From positions 22,052 through 86,051 of the forward strand of contig CADAZN010000004.1 of the NCBI GenBank assembly GCA_902792435.1: a stretch of DNA of 64,000 nt. The letters run 5' to 3'. The notes beneath the pieces were generated by a model that saw only the letters and a program-made list of their open reading frames with translations, had not been told where the DNA came from and did not search any database. Below, piece after piece: positions 7,741-16,453 of the stretch. The DNA comes from an uncultured Bacteroidales bacterium. GTDB lineage: Bacteria; Bacteroidota; Bacteroidia; Bacteroidales; Muribaculaceae. Position 1 is the stretch's first letter. Each line of letters opens with the position of its first letter. The position numbers and the translations under genes are program-made.

Positions 7741-7841
7741 CGAGCTATTGTCAAATACATAATAATAATAGTGGTTTTGACACCACTACTGTTGTGATAG
7801 CAGAATATTAAACAATACACAATTATAAACAACTTAAACAC

Positions 7842-10073
7842 ATGAAAAAATTCTTTACTGTGATTGCTAGTGCACTAGTGACGCTTGCAGCGCTTGCAGT
7901 GCCCGCAGTCCCCACCCCCATCCAGGTTACTCAACCCGATGGCACCCAATTGATGATTAAAATCGTTGGCGACGAGTTCTTTAACTACCACACCACCGTT
8001 GATGGCTACACCATCGTTCGCGATGCTGCTGGCTATTTTGTTTATGCCCAGAGCCAGAACGACGACCTCGTTCCCAGCAAGGTGATTGCTCACAACGTGA
8101 CAGAGCGCTCGGCAAGCGAGGCTCAGTTTGTAAGCACCCTTCAGAAAGGCATTTTCAGCCGTGTTGCCGCTCGTAACGGCAAGCAGAAACGAGCTCCAAT
8201 TGATGCTGCTACTAAGGCTGCCGGAGCTAAGGCAGCCCAGTATGACTACAACAACTTCCGTGGCATCATTATCCTGGTGGATTATAATGATTGCCAGTTC
8301 ACCCGCAGCGATGCGCATGACTTCTACGACCGCATGGCCAACGAGGTGGGATACACTGGCTACACCAACGAGGACGGCTCCCCCAACTATTATGGCGCTT
8401 GCACCGGTAGTGTGCGCGACTACTACACCGACAACAGCCAGGGTCGTTTCAGCCCCACCTTCGACGTGTATGGTCCAGTTCACTTGACTAACTATTCGGT
8501 TGATGACCATAATAAGTGGGAAAACACTGGCGAGATTTGGAAGGCCGCAATGCTACAAATTAACTCGCAAGTTGATTTCACCCAGTATGATGGTGACAAC
8601 GACGGCAATATCGACATGATTTACTTCATTGGTGCCGGTAGCGGTTCAAACAGCGATGGCTCGAGCACTCACTTGTGGCCTCACAAGAGCGACCTCTATT
8701 GGGAGGACATCGTTGTTGACGGCAAGCGCGCACGCACCTATGCCTGCTCGACCGAGTATCTGTATAACTCATACTATGGCCTTTTTGACGGCATTGGCAC
8801 CATTTGCCACGAGTTCAGCCATGTGCTTGGCCTGCCCGACCTTTATGACACCGACTATGAAGATGGCGGTGGCCAGAGCCAGATTCCTGGCGACTGGGAG
8901 GTGATGTCGGGAGGTAGCTACAACAATTACTCTCGCACCCCAGTGGCCTACAGCCTCTATGACCGCTACTCAATTGGCTTTGCCAATGCTCAGGTCATTA
9001 ACGCTAAGGGAGAGTATTCACTCAACCAGATTGGCGCAACTGGCGAAGGCTACATTATCAATAGCCCCGAGAACCAGGTGAAGTTCTATCTTGAGAACCG
9101 CCAGAATACACGCTGGGATGCCTACGCTCCTGGCCATGGCATGCTAATTTGCCGCGTTGACTCTACCAACTCCTCGGTGTGGGACAGCAACGACGTGAAC
9201 TGCAACCCTGCCCACAACTACTATGTGCTGCTGCGTGCCGGCAATGGCACTGGCAACGAGCAGGCCGATGACGCATTCCCTGCAGGTGCTACATTTATCA
9301 CCAACACCACTACTCCAAACCTCAAGACCTGGAGCGGCCTTGCCTGCCAGTATAACATCACCAACATACGCGAGGAGAATGGTGTGATTTACTTCACCAT
9401 TGGCGATGACTCGTCGCTTCACAGCGTGGTTGAGGACTTTGAGGAGATGCCTGTTGTCACCACTCCACCAAGTGATGATGTGCAGGGTGTTTTATCGAAA
9501 TGGAAATTTGTGAACTGCTATGTAACCAACCCCGCGAGCGACTATTGCAACGGTGAGCACTCGGCAGTGTTCAAGAAACCAGCGTCGCTCACAATGACTC
9601 AGGACGTTCGTTACCAGAGCTACATGGTAACCTTTGATGCCTACAACTCATCGACCACCGCAGCCAAATTCATCCTCTATTGCTCTACCGACCAAGGTGC
9701 CACTTGGAATGCTGTTGCCAACAGCGATGGCGAGACCACCTCGACAGTTACTGCCAATGGCAGTGCAACGCTGCAATACACCTTCAACATGGACGTGCCA
9801 GCACGCTACCGCATCAGCATGAGCGCTGGCACCTCAAGCTATAAGACCTATGTTGACGACTTCACTATCCATTATACCGAGATTATACCCGGTGGCGTTG
9901 TGGCTGGTGATGTTAACGGCGATGGCGAGGTGACATCGGTTGATATTACAGCCCTTTACAACTACCTGCTCAACAATGACACTAGTGCCATTGTTAATGG
10001 TGACCAGGACGGTGATGGTGTAATCACATCAACTGATATTACTGTGGTATACAATATCTTGCTTAGCAATTGA
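7842..10073 (+). CDS. Secreted M6-family metalloprotease with dockerin-like C terminus
   Basis: A 743-residue secreted protein with an N-terminal signal peptide (MKKFFTVIASALVTLAALA). The catalytic zinc motif is CHEFSHVLGLPDLYD, with His323, Glu324 and His327 (HExxH) followed by GLPD as in immune-inhibitor-A-like M6 peptidases. DGDNDGNIDMIYFIGAG is the conserved acidic segment before it. A beta-sandwich region (about 530-680) follows the protease. Residues 688-743 contain two Ca-binding F-hand repeats (DVNGDGEVTSVDIT and DQDGDGVITSTDIT), a dockerin-like module. No T9SS or sortase tail is apparent. It probably degrades dietary, host or bacterial proteins outside the cell. It has its own promoter and a strong terminator. 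Confidence 0.92.
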   Translation: MKKFFTVIASALVTLAALAVPAVPTPIQVTQPDGTQLMIKIVGDEFFNYHTTVDGYTIVRDAAGYFVYAQSQNDDLVPSKVIAHNVTERSASEAQFVSTLQKGIFSRVAARNGKQKRAPIDAATKAAGAKAAQYDYNNFRGIIILVDYNDCQFTRSDAHDFYDRMANEVGYTGYTNEDGSPNYYGACTGSVRDYYTDNSQGRFSPTFDVYGPVHLTNYSVDDHNKWENTGEIWKAAMLQINSQVDFTQYDGDNDGNIDMIYFIGAGSGSNSDGSSTHLWPHKSDLYWEDIVVDGKRARTYACSTEYLYNSYYGLFDGIGTICHEFSHVLGLPDLYDTDYEDGGGQSQIPGDWEVMSGGSYNNYSRTPVAYSLYDRYSIGFANAQVINAKGEYSLNQIGATGEGYIINSPENQVKFYLENRQNTRWDAYAPGHGMLICRVDSTNSSVWDSNDVNCNPAHNYYVLLRAGNGTGNEQADDAFPAGATFITNTTTPNLKTWSGLACQYNITNIREENGVIYFTIGDDSSLHSVVEDFEEMPVVTTPPSDDVQGVLSKWKFVNCYVTNPASDYCNGEHSAVFKKPASLTMTQDVRYQSYMVTFDAYNSSTTAAKFILYCSTDQGATWNAVANSDGETTSTVTANGSATLQYTFNMDVPARYRISMSAGTSSYKTYVDDFTIHYTEIIPGGVVAGDVNGDGEVTSVDITALYNYLLNNDTSAIVNGDQDGDGVITSTDITVVYNILLSN

Positions 10074-10090
10074 TAATTGCGAGAATACAA

Positions 10091-10126
10091 CAAGAGGGGT
10101 GGCTCGCGCCACCCCTCTTGTTTATT
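10091..10126 (+). terminator. Terminator of the M6 protease gene
   Basis: Perfect 12-bp arms CAAGAGGGGTGG and CCACCCCTCTTG around a 6-nt loop, followed by TTTATT. It separates this gene from the convergent kinase genes and may work in both directions. Confidence 0.85.
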
Positions 10127-10211
10127 AAAATATTGTGAAAAAATCAATTAGATACGTCCACGACCTTTGCGGAAGCCTTCGATTAATTAGCTAAATTCGC
10201 TCAACTCGCCG

Positions 10212-10832
10212 TCAGATGATTGGGAAGAGGCCGTAGAGGAGGCCGTCGATGCGCTCGGTGACCTTGGCGAAGTCTTCGGGACGATCACCAAACTTGCAGT
10301 TGTCGCCATCGATGATGATGAGCTTGCCATCGTAGCCTTCAATCCATTTCTCGTAGAGACGCTCAAGACCTTGGAGATAGTCGAGGCGGATAGTCTGCTC
10401 ATATTCACGGCCACGCTTCTGAATTTGTCCTACCAGTGTCGAGATGCTCGAGCGGATGTAAATCATCAAGTCGGGCTTGTTGACCAGCGACATCATGAGC
10501 TGGAAAAGGTCCTGATAGGTCTCGAAGTCACGGTCGCTCATCTTGCCCTGGTTGTGAAGGTTAGGAGCGAAGATGCACGCGTCCTCAAAGATTGTGCGGT
10601 CCTGGATTATGACCTGGTCGCTCTGGGAGATTTCCACCACATCCTTGAAACGCTTGTTGAGGAAATAGATTTGAAGGTTAAACGACCAGCGCTCCATGTC
10701 GTCATAGAAGTCGGCAAGATAGGGATTGTTGGTCACTGATTCAAAACGTGGCTCCCATCCGTAGTGCTCGGCGAGCATACGTGTTAATGTGGTCTTGCCA
10801 CAACCGATGTTTCCTGATATTGCTATATGCAT
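10212..10832 (-). CDS. Deoxynucleoside kinase (copy 2)
   Basis: A 206-residue deoxynucleoside kinase of the dGK/dCK/dAK family, which phosphorylates deoxynucleosides for nucleotide salvage. The P-loop GNIGCGKTT is at residues 7-15, a DRTIFED motif (DRx) follows in the middle, and RGREYEQTIRLDYLQ is the lid region. It lies 41 bp after a second, clearly related kinase gene on the same strand, so they form an operon. Paired kinases with complementary base preference (dAK plus dGK) are known in other bacteria and may act as a heterodimer. Which substrate belongs to which copy cannot be read from the sequence. Confidence 0.92.
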   Translation of the reverse strand: MHIAISGNIGCGKTTLTRMLAEHYGWEPRFESVTNNPYLADFYDDMERWSFNLQIYFLNKRFKDVVEISQSDQVIIQDRTIFEDACIFAPNLHNQGKMSDRDFETYQDLFQLMMSLVNKPDLMIYIRSSISTLVGQIQKRGREYEQTIRLDYLQGLERLYEKWIEGYDGKLIIIDGDNCKFGDRPEDFAKVTERIDGLLYGLFPII

Positions 10833-10873
10833 GTTTTTAAGAATTTAGTTTTCAGTATTCAGTTCTCAGTCTC

Positions 10874-11518
10874 TTAAATCTCTAATCCCTCATCTTTTTT
10901 CATTGGGAAGAGACCATAGAGTAGACTGTCGATGCGGTTGGTGATGCCGATGAAGTCCTCACGTCGGTTCTCGAAGTCGAGATTGTCCTTGTCGACAATC
11001 ATCACGCGTCCCTTGTAATGGTTGGTGATGAAGTCCTCATAACGGCGGTTGAGATTGTCGAGATACTCGATTTGCATGGTCTGCTCATAGTCACGGCCAC
11101 GCTTTTGGATGTTAGCCACCAGATGCTCTACCGACGAGCGCAGGTAAATCATCAGGTCGGGCAGCTTGACAATCGAGAGCATGTGCTCAAAGAGCTCCAT
11201 GTAGGTCTCGAAGTCTCGTTCAGAGATGTTGCCCATCGCGCGGTTGTTGGCCACAAAGACATAGACCCCCTCAAAAATTGAGCGGTCTTGCAAAACAACA
11301 TCCTTGGCTTGAGATATGGCAAGCAGGTCGCGGAATCGCTCCTTGAGAAAATAGACCTCAAGGTTGAACGACCATCGCTGAATGTCGTGATAATAATCTT
11401 CGAGATAGGGGTTGTTGGTTACTGACTCATATCGCGGAGTCCACCCGTAATGCTGCGCCAACAGCTTGGTGAGCGTTGATTTTCCTGAGCCAATATTTCC
11501 GGCGATGACGATGTGCAT
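10874..11518 (-). CDS. Deoxynucleoside kinase (copy 1)
   Basis: A 214-residue paralogue of the downstream kinase, with P-loop GNIGSGKST (7-15), DRSIFEG, the lid RGRDYEQTMQIEYLD, and a conserved C-terminal IDSLLYGLFP. The two proteins keep the same length and share the YGWxPRxESVTNNPYL segment, so they arose by tandem duplication. It is first in the operon, with a TAACTTTG -7 box at 11551-11544. The short gap to copy 2 contains a degenerate TTCAGTATTCAG repeat (10851-10875). Confidence 0.92.
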   Translation of the reverse strand: MHIVIAGNIGSGKSTLTKLLAQHYGWTPRYESVTNNPYLEDYYHDIQRWSFNLEVYFLKERFRDLLAISQAKDVVLQDRSIFEGVYVFVANNRAMGNISERDFETYMELFEHMLSIVKLPDLMIYLRSSVEHLVANIQKRGRDYEQTMQIEYLDNLNRRYEDFITNHYKGRVMIVDKDNLDFENRREDFIGITNRIDSLLYGLFPMKKDEGLEI

Positions 11519-11543
11519 AAGGACTTGGAGTTTTCTTGGTTTG

Positions 11544-11551
11544 CAAAGTTA
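11544..11551 (-). promoter_or_regulatory. -7 box of the deoxynucleoside kinase operon
   Basis: Minus-strand TAACTTTG lies 25 bp upstream of the first kinase ATG. Confidence 0.6.
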
Positions 11552-11629
11552 AGAAATTCCGTCAAACTTTCCTAACGAAAAGACGATTTTTCTAAGAATA
11601 TTTGTTAGGGCATTGGTTATCAAAAAACA

Positions 11630-11659
11630 AGAGTGCGAGACTAAGTAGCCTCGCACTCT
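11630..11659 (-). terminator. Terminator of the mlaEF/secreted-protein unit
   Basis: Perfect 10-bp arms AGAGTGCGAG and CTCGCACTCT with a 10-nt loop. On the minus strand they are followed by TGTTTTTTG, downstream of the gene ending at 11687. Confidence 0.8.
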
Positions 11660-11686
11660 GAATATTCTAAATAAGAGCGATTAATC

Positions 11687-12199
11687 TTATTTTGCATAGA
11701 ATGTCATCTCGGCACCAGTGCTATCGGCAAGAACGAGACGGTGGCTGTCGAGAGAAACAACCTTCATGTTGCCCATGTCAGGAAGCACCTTAAACATTTC
11801 TTTCTTAGCCTCGGCTTTACCTTTCTCAAGCTCTGGTTTAATCATTTGCATCATCATAGCCTTGGTTTGAGCGTCCACGCCTTCAAAATCGATGTCGAAA
11901 TCAATTTTGGCTTTTCCCTTATCAAGATTAATTTTAAGGTCCTTAGCATCGAGCTTGTAGGTGCCAGGAACTTCAAGTTCAATTCCGATAGACATCTTCA
12001 TGCCGCCTTCTTTCATATCTTGGATAGCAGCAAGTTCGATTTCACAAGTACCATTGTTCTCAAATTTCATTTCAACTGCAATCTGTTGTCCATCTTCATC
12101 AGGTACCATGGTGCACCACTCTTTGCCAGTGAGGCTCTGGGCATTAACGGTTACGATCGATGCAATAATCAATAATAATGTAAATAATGTTTTCTTCAT
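11687..12199 (-). CDS. Secreted lipocalin-like protein of unknown function
   Basis: A 170-residue protein with a cleavable signal peptide ending near NAQ-SLTG. The mature part starts GKEWCTMVPDEDGQQ and has alternating hydrophobic/charged strands (AVEMKFENNGTCEIEL, KIDFDIDFEG) typical of a small beta-barrel, close to lipocalin-like families in Bacteroidales. It has no lipobox. It lies 44 bp downstream of mlaF with no terminator between, so it may be co-transcribed with the lipid-transport genes. A lipid-related role is only a guess from that position. Confidence 0.7.
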   Translation of the reverse strand: MKKTLFTLLLIIASIVTVNAQSLTGKEWCTMVPDEDGQQIAVEMKFENNGTCEIELAAIQDMKEGGMKMSIGIELEVPGTYKLDAKDLKINLDKGKAKIDFDIDFEGVDAQTKAMMMQMIKPELEKGKAEAKKEMFKVLPDMGNMKVVSLDSHRLVLADSTGAEMTFYAK

Positions 12200-12243
12200 A
12201 GTTGTAAAGAATAAAAAATGTGATATCTGGGGTTATTTAATAG

Positions 12244-13047
12244 TTACTCTTGAGTGATGCGAGTGCGATTGTAGCCGTGCTTGAGTCGGTATTTGCGCAC
12301 GTCGGCAAAGAGATCGGTTGCGTAAACGAAGTTGTTGAGATTATCGTTGTCGACATTGTAAATCTCGTCTTTGTTGCCAACCCATCCCACGTGGCCCTTG
12401 TAGATGAAGACGATGTTCTCGCCAATTCCCATCACCGAGTTCATGTCGTGGGTGTTGATGATGGTGGTGATGCCAAACTCGTGGGTGATGTCGTAGAGCA
12501 ACTCATCAATCACAATTGACGTCTTGGGGTCGAGGCCCGAGTTGGGCTCATCGCAGAAGAGGTATTTGGGATTCAACGCGATGGCGCGTGCAATGGCGGC
12601 GCGCTTCTGCATACCACCACTGAGCTCGCTGGGATACTTGTTCTCGCTACCGGTGAGATTCACACGGTCAATGCAGAATTGAGCGCGCTCCACTTGCTCG
12701 GCATGACTCATCTTGGAGAACATCTTCAATGGGAAAATGACGTTGCCCATCACAGTCTCGCTGTCGAAAAGTGCCGAACCCTGGAACAGCATACCAATCT
12801 CCTTGCGAAGTTCCTTCATCTGCTTGTCTTCAAGCTTGGTGATGTCGCGGCCATCGTAGAGTATCTCGCCACTATCGGGCTTGAAAAGGCCCACCAGGTT
12901 CTTGACCAGCACAGTCTTACCCGAGCCGCTCTGGCCAATTATCAGGTTGACCTTGCCGTCATAGAACTTGGCATTGATTCCAAAGAGAATCTGCCGGCGC
13001 TCATCACCATCCATGAACGATTTCTCAACATTCTTTACTTCAATCAT
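12244..13047 (-). CDS. mlaF: MlaF-type ABC transporter ATP-binding protein
   Basis: A 267-residue ABC ATPase with Walker A GQSGSGKT (38-45), Q-loop GMLFQGSALFDSETV (85-99), signature LSGGMQKR (142-149) and Walker B YLFCDEP (162-168). The GSALFDSxTVxxNVxFPL block is typical of MlaF, the motor of the intermembrane phospholipid transporter that works with permease MlaE. It lies 12 bp after the MlaE gene. No MlaD (MCE) gene is adjacent on the downstream side, so the substrate-binding subunit must be elsewhere or differ. Confidence 0.93.
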   Translation of the reverse strand: MIEVKNVEKSFMDGDERRQILFGINAKFYDGKVNLIIGQSGSGKTVLVKNLVGLFKPDSGEILYDGRDITKLEDKQMKELRKEIGMLFQGSALFDSETVMGNVIFPLKMFSKMSHAEQVERAQFCIDRVNLTGSENKYPSELSGGMQKRAAIARAIALNPKYLFCDEPNSGLDPKTSIVIDELLYDITHEFGITTIINTHDMNSVMGIGENIVFIYKGHVGWVGNKDEIYNVDNDNLNNFVYATDLFADVRKYRLKHGYNRTRITQE

Positions 13048-13059
13048 AGTCGTGTTGCT

Positions 13060-13809
13060 TTACATCATTAATAACTTGGTCAGGAGCACGTCGGTGAGCA
13101 GAATCATGATGTTGCTCATCACCACGGCATCGGTACTGGCCTTGCCCACCTCGATTGAGCCGCCCTTGACGGTGTAGCCGTAGAACGCCGAGATGCTCGA
13201 GATGATGAAGGCGAAGAACAGCGACTTGATGAGCGCAAACCACACATACCACTCAATGAAGAGCGTCTGTATGCCATAGACATAGGTATCGGTATCGATG
13301 ATTCCCGTTATCACGCAAATCATATAACCTCCAAAGAGGCTCGTTGCCATACAAATAATCACCAAGAAAGGCATAATGGTGACCAAACCTGCAATTTTGG
13401 GCATTATGAGGTAGTTGGCACTATTGATGCCCATGATGTCGAGCGCATCAATTTGCTCGGTAACTCGCATTGTGCCTATCTCGCTGGCGATGTTACTGCC
13501 AATCTTTCCCGAGAGGATAAGACACAGGATTGACGACGAGAACTCGAGCAGGATAATCTCGCGCGTGGTCAAGCCCACGGTGTAACGCGGCAACAACGGG
13601 TTGCTGATGTTGAGCTTGATGAGCAGCGTGCACAACGCACCAATGAACAGCGACACAATCAAGATCAAAGGAACGGAGTCGATGCCCAGTTTATATATCT
13701 CACCCATGTATCGCTTGAAGAATTCACGCCACTTGTCGGGAATTCCAATGCTGCGCCACATGAGCATGCAGTAAGAGCCTAATTTATCTAAAGAGCTAGT
13801 CAATGCCAT
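13060..13809 (-). CDS. mlaE: MlaE-type ABC transporter permease
   Basis: A 249-residue MlaE/YrbE permease with about five to six membrane segments. Diagnostic stretches include GLTTREIILLEFSSSILCL and IGSNIASEIGTMRVTEQIDAL, the conserved EIGTMRVTEQIDAL loop of the family. It moves phospholipids between membranes together with MlaF. The ATG at 13809 (MALTSSLDKLG) is chosen over one at 13848, because the latter falls inside the TAAATTTG -7 box at 13853-13846. First gene of the mlaE-mlaF unit. Confidence 0.93.
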   Translation of the reverse strand: MALTSSLDKLGSYCMLMWRSIGIPDKWREFFKRYMGEIYKLGIDSVPLILIVSLFIGALCTLLIKLNISNPLLPRYTVGLTTREIILLEFSSSILCLILSGKIGSNIASEIGTMRVTEQIDALDIMGINSANYLIMPKIAGLVTIMPFLVIICMATSLFGGYMICVITGIIDTDTYVYGIQTLFIEWYVWFALIKSLFFAFIISSISAFYGYTVKGGSIEVGKASTDAVVMSNIMILLTDVLLTKLLMM

Positions 13810-13845
13810 ATTTGTCGTTTTTATTCCATTTTTAGAAATAACTTG

Positions 13846-13853
13846 CAAATTTA
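13846..13853 (-). promoter_or_regulatory. -7 box of mlaEF
   Basis: Minus-strand TAAATTTG, about 37 bp upstream of the chosen mlaE ATG. It overlaps and excludes the alternative longer start. Confidence 0.65.
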
Positions 13854-13899
13854 GAAAAAACTTTTCATTAAAACACCCAATCAGTGAGTTTTTCGTGAT

Positions 13900-14649
13900 T
13901 TAAGGGGCGAGTTTCTGTTGCAGGCGCTCGGGGGCGTTGGTGGTGATAAAGTCGACGCCGTAGTTGATGCACCACTCCATGTCGCGGTCGCTATTGACGG
14001 TCCACACATTCACCTTCATGCCAAGCGAGTGCGCCTCGTCAATCCACTGCGGATGCTCACGCATCACCTTGATGCTGTAGTCGATACCTGCCATGTCAAT
14101 CTCGGCAAGTTGCGCTGGTGAGAGTTCACCGTTAAGATAATAGACAGGAGTTCCGAGGGGCGCCATTTCTTTTAGATTTTTCATTCCGGCATAGGAGAAA
14201 GTGATGTACTCTACCCTATCCTCCAAGCCTTTGTCCTTAACCATCTTCACGATTCTGCGAGCAGCTTCTTTCTCTTGCTCCTTGTTTTTGTGAGGTTTCA
14301 TCTCGACGATGAGACGAGTGGTGAGGCGCTTTCCGCATTCCAACATCTGGTCGAGCGTGGGCAGCGGCTCGCCGTTCTTGAGGCGCATGTCCTTGAGTTG
14401 CTTCCACTTAGCAGTCTCGATGGTAACTCCTTGATAGGAAGCATCGTGGTTGACCACCAGCACACCATCGGCCGTCATCCACACGTCAAATTCCGAGCCC
14501 CACGCCCCTATCGAGTCGGCCTTAACCAGTGAACGAATCGAATTCTGCGCTGAGCCCTCGGTGTCCCAATATCCACGGTGGCAAATCACTTCCTGCGCCC
14601 CCACCGTGAGTGCCATGACTGCCATGGCCATTAACCAGAACTTTCTCAT
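13900..14649 (-). CDS. Glycerophosphodiester phosphodiesterase
   Basis: A 249-residue exported GDPD/UgpQ-like enzyme that hydrolyses glycerophosphodiesters to glycerol-3-phosphate and an alcohol. A signal peptide (to about residue 18, TVGAQ) is followed by the catalytic motif HRGYWDTEGSAQNS with His24-Arg25. The metal ligands E53 and D55 occur in SEFDVW, and the second catalytic His68 in NHDAS. The C-terminal NVWTVNS and FITTNAPE are typical of the TIM-barrel end. Its ATG overlaps the stop of the CPBP gene (ATGA), so the two form an operon. Confidence 0.93.
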   Translation of the reverse strand: MRKFWLMAMAVMALTVGAQEVICHRGYWDTEGSAQNSIRSLVKADSIGAWGSEFDVWMTADGVLVVNHDASYQGVTIETAKWKQLKDMRLKNGEPLPTLDQMLECGKRLTTRLIVEMKPHKNKEQEKEAARRIVKMVKDKGLEDRVEYITFSYAGMKNLKEMAPLGTPVYYLNGELSPAQLAEIDMAGIDYSIKVMREHPQWIDEAHSLGMKVNVWTVNSDRDMEWCINYGVDFITTNAPERLQQKLAP

Positions 14650-15533
14650 ACTTCTTGATTATTCTTTTTTCTCATAAATAGCCAAATAACAACCATAGTT
14701 GCAAGCGCACTACCTACCGCGAGCAATGGCTGTTGACCTTTCTCGGGGACGCCCAAAGTTTCAATTAGATTGTCTTCGATATAGTGGTTGTTGGCAAGGA
14801 ATGTGAATACCACGACGAGGCCATTGTTCAAAGAATGGGCTATAATGGGAGTCCACACCTCACCGCTCCAAAGCATCACATAGCCAAACCAAGCACCAAG
14901 TAGCAGTCGGGGCACAAAACCAAAGAACTGCAAGTGAATGCCACTGAATATCAATGCCACAACCCACACAGCAACATGGCGTTGCACCTTGCTAAAGTGC
15001 ATCGAGCCAAGCATCCCAGCGCGGAAGAAAAGTTCCTCGCCCATGCCAGTGAGAATGCCAATCAGCAGGAACCTCAGCAACATGCCGCCCCAAGTCTTGG
15101 TTGTGAGTAGGTCGCTAGTAACTCCTTGTGCCGAATCTTCCATCTCACGCAACATGTCCTCAAGACCACGCAACTCATGAGGTAGATGTAATCCCTGGTT
15201 CCACTCCACAATGTAATTCATAGCAGGCAATGCCACAATGTAGACGAGCACAATGAGTGCAATCGACTTGAATGTGGGGGCCTTATTCATCCACAACGTC
15301 TGCACCACTGGTCTTTTCTCGGTATAGCGACATATCAAAGCAAGTATTACCACTGGAGCCATGAAAATAAGCAAATTCTGCAATGCGATCATGGTCAACT
15401 GCGCATTCATACTTGTATAACGGCCACCAAAAGCCACCAATGTAACAAGTGCCACTACAATGAGCATCATCATCGCGAAGGCCGCAAGCAGTAAAAACTT
15501 GACAAACCAAGACATCTGTTTCACGTTTTCCAT
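14646..15533 (-). CDS. CPBP family intramembrane metalloprotease
   Basis: A 295-residue polytopic protein with about eight membrane helices. The Abi/CPBP core is present: MGEELFFRAG at 164-173 (EExxxR with E166, E167, R171), then SGIHLQFFGF, and HSLNNG near the end. Members cleave membrane substrates in the manner of CAAX prenyl proteases; the substrate is unknown. The start at 15533 (MENVKQMSWF) is chosen because the TATTTTTG box at 15562-15555 rules out the longer frame from 15659. Confidence 0.88.
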   Translation of the reverse strand: MENVKQMSWFVKFLLLAAFAMMMLIVVALVTLVAFGGRYTSMNAQLTMIALQNLLIFMAPVVILALICRYTEKRPVVQTLWMNKAPTFKSIALIVLVYIVALPAMNYIVEWNQGLHLPHELRGLEDMLREMEDSAQGVTSDLLTTKTWGGMLLRFLLIGILTGMGEELFFRAGMLGSMHFSKVQRHVAVWVVALIFSGIHLQFFGFVPRLLLGAWFGYVMLWSGEVWTPIIAHSLNNGLVVVFTFLANNHYIEDNLIETLGVPEKGQQPLLAVGSALATMVVIWLFMRKKNNQEV

Positions 15534-15554
15534 AATAAAAATATTAATTGCTTG

Positions 15555-15562
15555 CAAAAATA
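15555..15562 (-). promoter_or_regulatory. -7 box of the CPBP/GDPD operon
   Basis: Minus-strand TATTTTTG, 22 bp upstream of the CPBP ATG. Confidence 0.6.
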
Positions 15563-15603
15563 ACATTTTCTTGAAAAAAAATTGGAAAAAACATGCAGTA
15601 AAA

Positions 15604-15636
15604 TTGTGACCACTGCGTTTATAATATGTAATTTTG
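15604..15636 (+). promoter_or_regulatory. Promoter of the DUF4251 gene
   Basis: TTG at 15604-15606 and TAATTTTG at 15629-15636. It lies divergently to the CPBP promoter. The -7 box covers the alternative start codon at 15634, supporting the ATG at 15667. Confidence 0.6.
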
Positions 15637-15666
15637 CAACAAATCATCCCAAAAACCATTTTTGTT

Positions 15667-16278
15667 ATGAAGAACTATAATTTCATATTACCACTGCTTT
15701 TAGCGGTATTGCTTGGAGTGCCATCGGTGGGAATGGCACAAGACTATGACGACATTTATGTGATAGAGAAAAATACACCCATCCCTGCCAACGAGACAAA
15801 GAAAGAGCGCAAAGAGCGCATCAACAAGGATCATGAGATTGTGGATTCCATTTTCCACCTCAAGGCCATTGACGCCATCGAGGATGGATACTTTGTGCTG
15901 CAGGCAACTCAAGTGAGGAACAGCTACGGCAGCTATGCTATGGGCCTCAACGACAACTCCAACTTCCTGCTCATGCAGGGCGACAAGGGCATTTTCCAGG
16001 TTGCTTATAACGTCATCAGCGCAGGAGCTAACGGGCTGGGAGGCGTCACGCTGCACGGCCGCATCAGCAACATGAAAGCCAAGCAGGACAAGAAAGGCAA
16101 CATGATTGTCACCTTCAACATGATAGGTCGATCAATGAACGCCTACGTCACCCTCACCCTCTTCAAGGGAAGCGACCAAGCCATGGCAATGATTGACCCG
16201 ACACTAGGAAGAGGACAAATCACGTTGCGCGGGCGACTCGTCCCCTACCGCAACGACGACATCGCCATTGATCCTTAA
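15667..16278 (+). CDS. DUF4251-like secreted protein
   Basis: A 203-residue protein with a signal peptide ending about VGMAQ-DYDD. A basic KKERKERINKDHE stretch is followed by a domain resembling DUF4251: FVLQATQVRNSYGSYAM, a central NVISAGANGLGGVTLHG, and IVTFNMIGRSMNAYVTLTLF. DUF4251 proteins are small exported Bacteroidetes proteins of unknown function. It is a single gene, bounded by its own promoter and a hairpin terminator. Confidence 0.75.
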   Translation: MKNYNFILPLLLAVLLGVPSVGMAQDYDDIYVIEKNTPIPANETKKERKERINKDHEIVDSIFHLKAIDAIEDGYFVLQATQVRNSYGSYAMGLNDNSNFLLMQGDKGIFQVAYNVISAGANGLGGVTLHGRISNMKAKQDKKGNMIVTFNMIGRSMNAYVTLTLFKGSDQAMAMIDPTLGRGQITLRGRLVPYRNDDIAIDP

Positions 16279-16307
16279 ACAGCAAGACACACATTTCCAC
16301 TATATTT

Positions 16308-16342
16308 CACGCCTAAAGCCAAGCGCTGTGGGCGTGTTTTTT
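16308..16342 (+). terminator. Terminator of the DUF4251 gene
   Basis: CACGCC (16308-16313) pairs with GGCGTG (16331-16336), followed directly by six T. Confidence 0.65.
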
Positions 16343-16390
16343 ATGTATTTAAACATAAAAGCGCAAATTTGGCTCCCGTTATTCTAGAAA

Positions 16391-16414
16391 TTGGCAAAAA
16401 TATAATTAACTTTG
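16391..16414 (+). promoter_or_regulatory. Promoter of rlmN
   Basis: TTGG at 16391-16394 and TAACTTTG at 16407-16414. Confidence 0.6.
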
Positions 16415-16453
16415 CACGTTCTTATTTAAAAATGACCAAAATAGCTAGAAGTG

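Noticed and set aside
15634-15659. Longer start sites for the DUF4251 and CPBP genes
   Set aside because: Both lie on or beyond -7 boxes of their own promoters, so the shorter starts are favoured.
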